A stretch of DNA of 64,000 nt from positions 24,714-88,713 of the forward strand of contig PYSS01000147.1 of assembly GCA_003049465.1 (NCBI GenBank), read 5' to 3'. The position numbers and the translations under genes were made by a program. Shown here piece by piece: positions 61,001-64,000 of the stretch. Within the stretch, counting starts at the first letter, position 1, and the number at the start of each line of letters is the position of its first letter. Source of the DNA: Magnaporthiopsis rhizophila. Its lineage: Eukaryota > Ascomycota > Sordariomycetes > Magnaporthales > Magnaporthaceae. Below the pieces are notes generated by a model. It was not told the DNA's origin. It ran no database searches and saw only the letters and a program-made list of their open reading frames with translations.

Positions 61001-64000
61001 TTTGCCCCGATAAATTATTACCATGGTTTATTTTTTTAAAAAAACCCTTCCTAAAAAAAATGCTAAATTCCTTAAAATATACCAAAAAGCAAAACAAATT
61101 TATAAGCAAATAAAAATAAACAAATTATCAGATAAACGTTTTTAAACCAATAATTCCATTACAAATAAAAAAAAGGAAAAAACGAGCCTATTTCGACAAA
61201 AAAGCACTTAAATACAGGCTAATCCTGTAACAAAAGCTTCAAACCACGCCAAAACCAATCCTTAAATTTCCCCACCGACCAAAAAAAACCGGCTGGAGGA
61301 GCCAAAAAAAACAACATTTGGCCCAGCACCAAAACTGCGCTCAAAAATATTAACCAAAAGGATATTAATACCCGAAAAAATAAAAATACCAAATATTAAA
61401 AATGCGGCAGGGATATATATTATACCTTGAAATATTATGCCAAAAAGGATATTACCGGCCGAAAATTCCCCCCGGCGCCGGCCAAAAATACAAGCGTTAA
61501 AAAAAAAGGATCTAAGGATTTTAACCCTTCCAAGAAAAAAAAAAAACTTTTAACAAAAAAGTTAAAATTGCAGGCCTAATAACCCATAATAATCAACCTT
61601 TTTATAATAAGTTTTTCGAAAAAATTATAACCAATTTAAACTATTAGAAATCCGGGGCCTTAAAATTTAATAATAATATAATAAAACCCATACTAAATAT
61701 AATGCTCCGGATCAAAAAATAGCCAAAAATCCCCGTCCATATCCTGCTCGATACCGGAAACCACCAAAAATACCTAATATTAACCCAAATAATAACCAAA
61801 CTCCAGCAATATATAATTAACCATAAAATATTTAGGGTTATAATTAATTACAAAAAAAAAAAAAAATCCGGCTCGGTAATACCTCCCTAATATTATTTTT
61901 AAATATCAAAATTATCGATCAGCTATTAATTTTAATATATCCGACCTTAATCCAAATTGTGATATTTTATTACCCATTTAATAAATAGCCCAATATTACC
62001 CCACTGGCATTTTAAAAAAATAATTTAAAAATATTTGCTTTGATATTAAAACCTGCAAAATATATCAAAAACCCCGCTCCAAAAAGCCGCAAAATCCCAA
62101 AAATCCTGCAAACCTTTTTATAACCACACCGATTACCATTTCCTTTATTAAAAAACTCGATAACTCCAACCTGCCGGAAAAATTGGCCCAAATACCTAAC
62201 AAATTTAAAAAATTCCTTTTTATAATATTAAAAAAAACCGCTATACAATTATCAAATTACCAGCCATAAAACCACAAAATTATACTTAAAAAAAGGGCCA
62301 AACCTATTTGAAAACCCTTATACCCCTTAAATGCACGGGAATATAAGGTTTTTAAGCTTTGGCTAAACAAAAACCTTAAAACTGATCGGATATAGCAAAA
62401 AAAAGGGGCCGTAAAATTATTCCTTTTTTTTGCAAAAAAAAAGGATCCCATGGACCCGTTAAAACCTATTATCAATTACCGGAACCTTAATTCGAAAATA
62501 ATATTTATCCAATATTTTATTTTTTTTATAACGGAATTTTAAAACCATTTTAGCAAAGCCTGATAAATAACAAAAATTAATTTTAAAATAAGCTTTAACC
62601 TGATCAGGATAAAAAAAAATATAAATAATTTATAATATTCCGATATAAATATAAATTTTTCAAATTTACCGTTATATTTATAAGCCTGATCAATACCCCT
62701 GCTATTTTTTAGAATTTTATGAATCATATTTTTATGAATTTGATTAATATAAATATTTTGGTTTATTTGAATAATATTTTTATTTATGCAAAAATTAAAA
62801 AAAAATACAATAAATTGGTTAAGAATATGCTTAAATATTTTTTTAAATATTACCTTGTTATAGTACCCTGTAAATATTGCTGGGAAATTCAAAAAATCAA
62901 GTTTTTTGGCCATATTATTGGATTTAAAAAAATTAATATATTATAAAATAAGGTTAATATTGTATTATGCTGGAATAAATTAATACAGTTAAAAAATTGT
63001 TAATTTTTTGTGGGTTTTGCCAATTTTTACCAAAGGTTTATCAAAAGGTTTTCCAAAATTATAAAACCCCTAATTATGGTTAATATTTTTCCAAAATTTT
63101 AATAATTTTGGATACCAAAAATACAAATTGCTTTTAACACATTTAAATTTGCCTTTATTAATTTATTAATATTGTAATATTTTAATCCAAAATTTCCGGC
63201 GATAATTAAAATAAACTTATCCGATTTTGCTATTAGCACAGTAATTTTTTAACAAAACCCGGAAAATAGCAAATTATATTTCATAACCTTTTATTTCCGA
63301 AAAATAATTTCGGTTAAAATTAATTATAAAATTTATAATAAAAAATTCCTGGCAATTATTAATTGTTTTGCAAAATAATAATATTATTTAAAAAGCGCTA
63401 AGTACCGTATTAAAATTTTTATTAATTACCAAAATTTAATATATTTTATAATAGCCAAAATTTTTAACCAATAATAAGCTAAATAGGCCTAATAACTTTT
63501 AAATTATTAATTTTTGATCAATTATCGGCCGGGAAAATAAAATAAAAAGGTTAATATCCTTTTAAAACTCGAATAATATAAATTTTAAAAAAAAAGGAAT
63601 AAAAACCAGCCAATTGCAATAATTTTGCAAAAAAAACATTTTATTACAGGGAATAAACCTTTATAATTGCCTTTTTTTTTATCCGCACAATTTTACAATA
63701 TCCTAATCCTTAAATAAAAACCGGCCTTTACAAATAAAATTAAGCAAATCGGATAAATAAATATCAAATATCAAAAATATTTAATAAACTTTTAAAAAAG
63801 GAAAAATATTATTAATAAATTTTTATACCGGAAAAATAAATTTTGGATACCAGCTTAATTAAAATTTAAAAAAAAAATCCTCAAATCCGAATATAATATT
63901 AAAATTGCCAGGTATATAAAAATAAATAAAACCCTTAAATTAATTACCAAATATTTTTAATAACCGGATATAAAAAATAATATTAAAAATTATATAAAAA
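58009..64000 (+). pseudogene. Decayed gag-pol of element C, partial
   Basis: No open frame longer than about 125 codons on either strand. The reverse transcriptase and the start of the region toward the integrase are still readable on the plus strand. Key residues are lost: YLNN for YLDD, and the zinc-knuckle Cys and His replaced by a stop and Tyr. The 58,000-61,350 part is gag and leader and is barely readable. Confidence 0.8.

Larger units (their letters stand above)
57640..64000 (+). mobile_element. Element C: Ty3/Gypsy element, RIP-degraded, cut off by the window end
   Basis: Begins with an LTR (57,640-58,008). The interior runs on the plus strand: gag, zinc-knuckle remnant KCGRDIYYTLKYYAKKDITG (about 61,400-61,460), protease LLDTGN (about 61,750), and reverse transcriptase with MNHIFMNL...VYLNN (62,719-62,946; YLNN at 62,764-62,775). 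The zinc knuckle and reverse transcriptase are alignable by eye with those of element A, so the two belong to related families. AT-rich throughout, full of stops. The 3' LTR lies outside the window. Confidence 0.85.

Noticed and set aside
43000..62950. YLNN reverse transcriptases as a possible new enzyme class
   Set aside because: All three sit in elements full of stop codons with C-to-T/G-to-A damage. Loss of YLDD by RIP is the simpler explanation.

Overview
The window comes from a filamentous ascomycete (Pezizomycotina, probably a Sordariomycete). The evidence is short GT-AG and GC-AG introns of 55-115 bases with CTAAC/CTGAC-type branch points, typically fungal gene families (GH30 galactanase, GH94 phosphorylase, BYS1/thaumatin-like protein, AOX-type GMC oxidase, DUF6914, DUF7587), and retrotransposons wrecked by C-to-T/G-to-A changes of the RIP type. 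The lineage is my inference; no rRNA or other marker gene is present.

Layout. Bases 1-13,060 carry four intact genes: a secreted GH30 endo-beta-1,6-galactanase (+), a short-chain dehydrogenase (-), an AAAP-type amino-acid transporter (+) and an intronless GH94 phosphorylase (+) with 31 consecutive AAC codons. Bases 13,060-21,200 are a graveyard: eroded or truncated copies of an NmrA-like reductase, a DUF7587 protein with an in-frame stop, two DUF6914 copies, and an APH-type kinase fragment joined to one of them. Bases 21,480-38,200 are ordinary gene space: BYS1-domain secreted protein (-), the 3,213-residue lipid-transfer protein VPS13 (-), a mitochondrial DUF3429 membrane protein (+) and a Rossmann-fold NmrA/atypical-SDR protein (+).

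Bases 38,553-54,135 are one AT-rich block built from three insertions. Element A, a Ty3/Gypsy chromovirus with 295/296-base LTRs, is split by element B, a second chromovirus (469-base LTRs, perfect ATAAA target duplication). A GC-rich, apparently un-RIPped solo LTR (CTTAT duplication) sits in A's gag region. A GC-normal island (about 54.3-57.6 kb) holds an alcohol-oxidase-type GMC gene. A third RIP-degraded chromovirus, element C, starts at 57,640 and runs off the window.

Functionally, the GH30 galactanase, GH94 phosphorylase and alcohol oxidase fit a plant-biomass saprotroph or plant associate. They are not co-oriented and nothing suggests a single gene cluster. The most informative signals are in the repeats: order of insertion, timing relative to RIP, and a reciprocal gradient of transitions across both LTR pairs.
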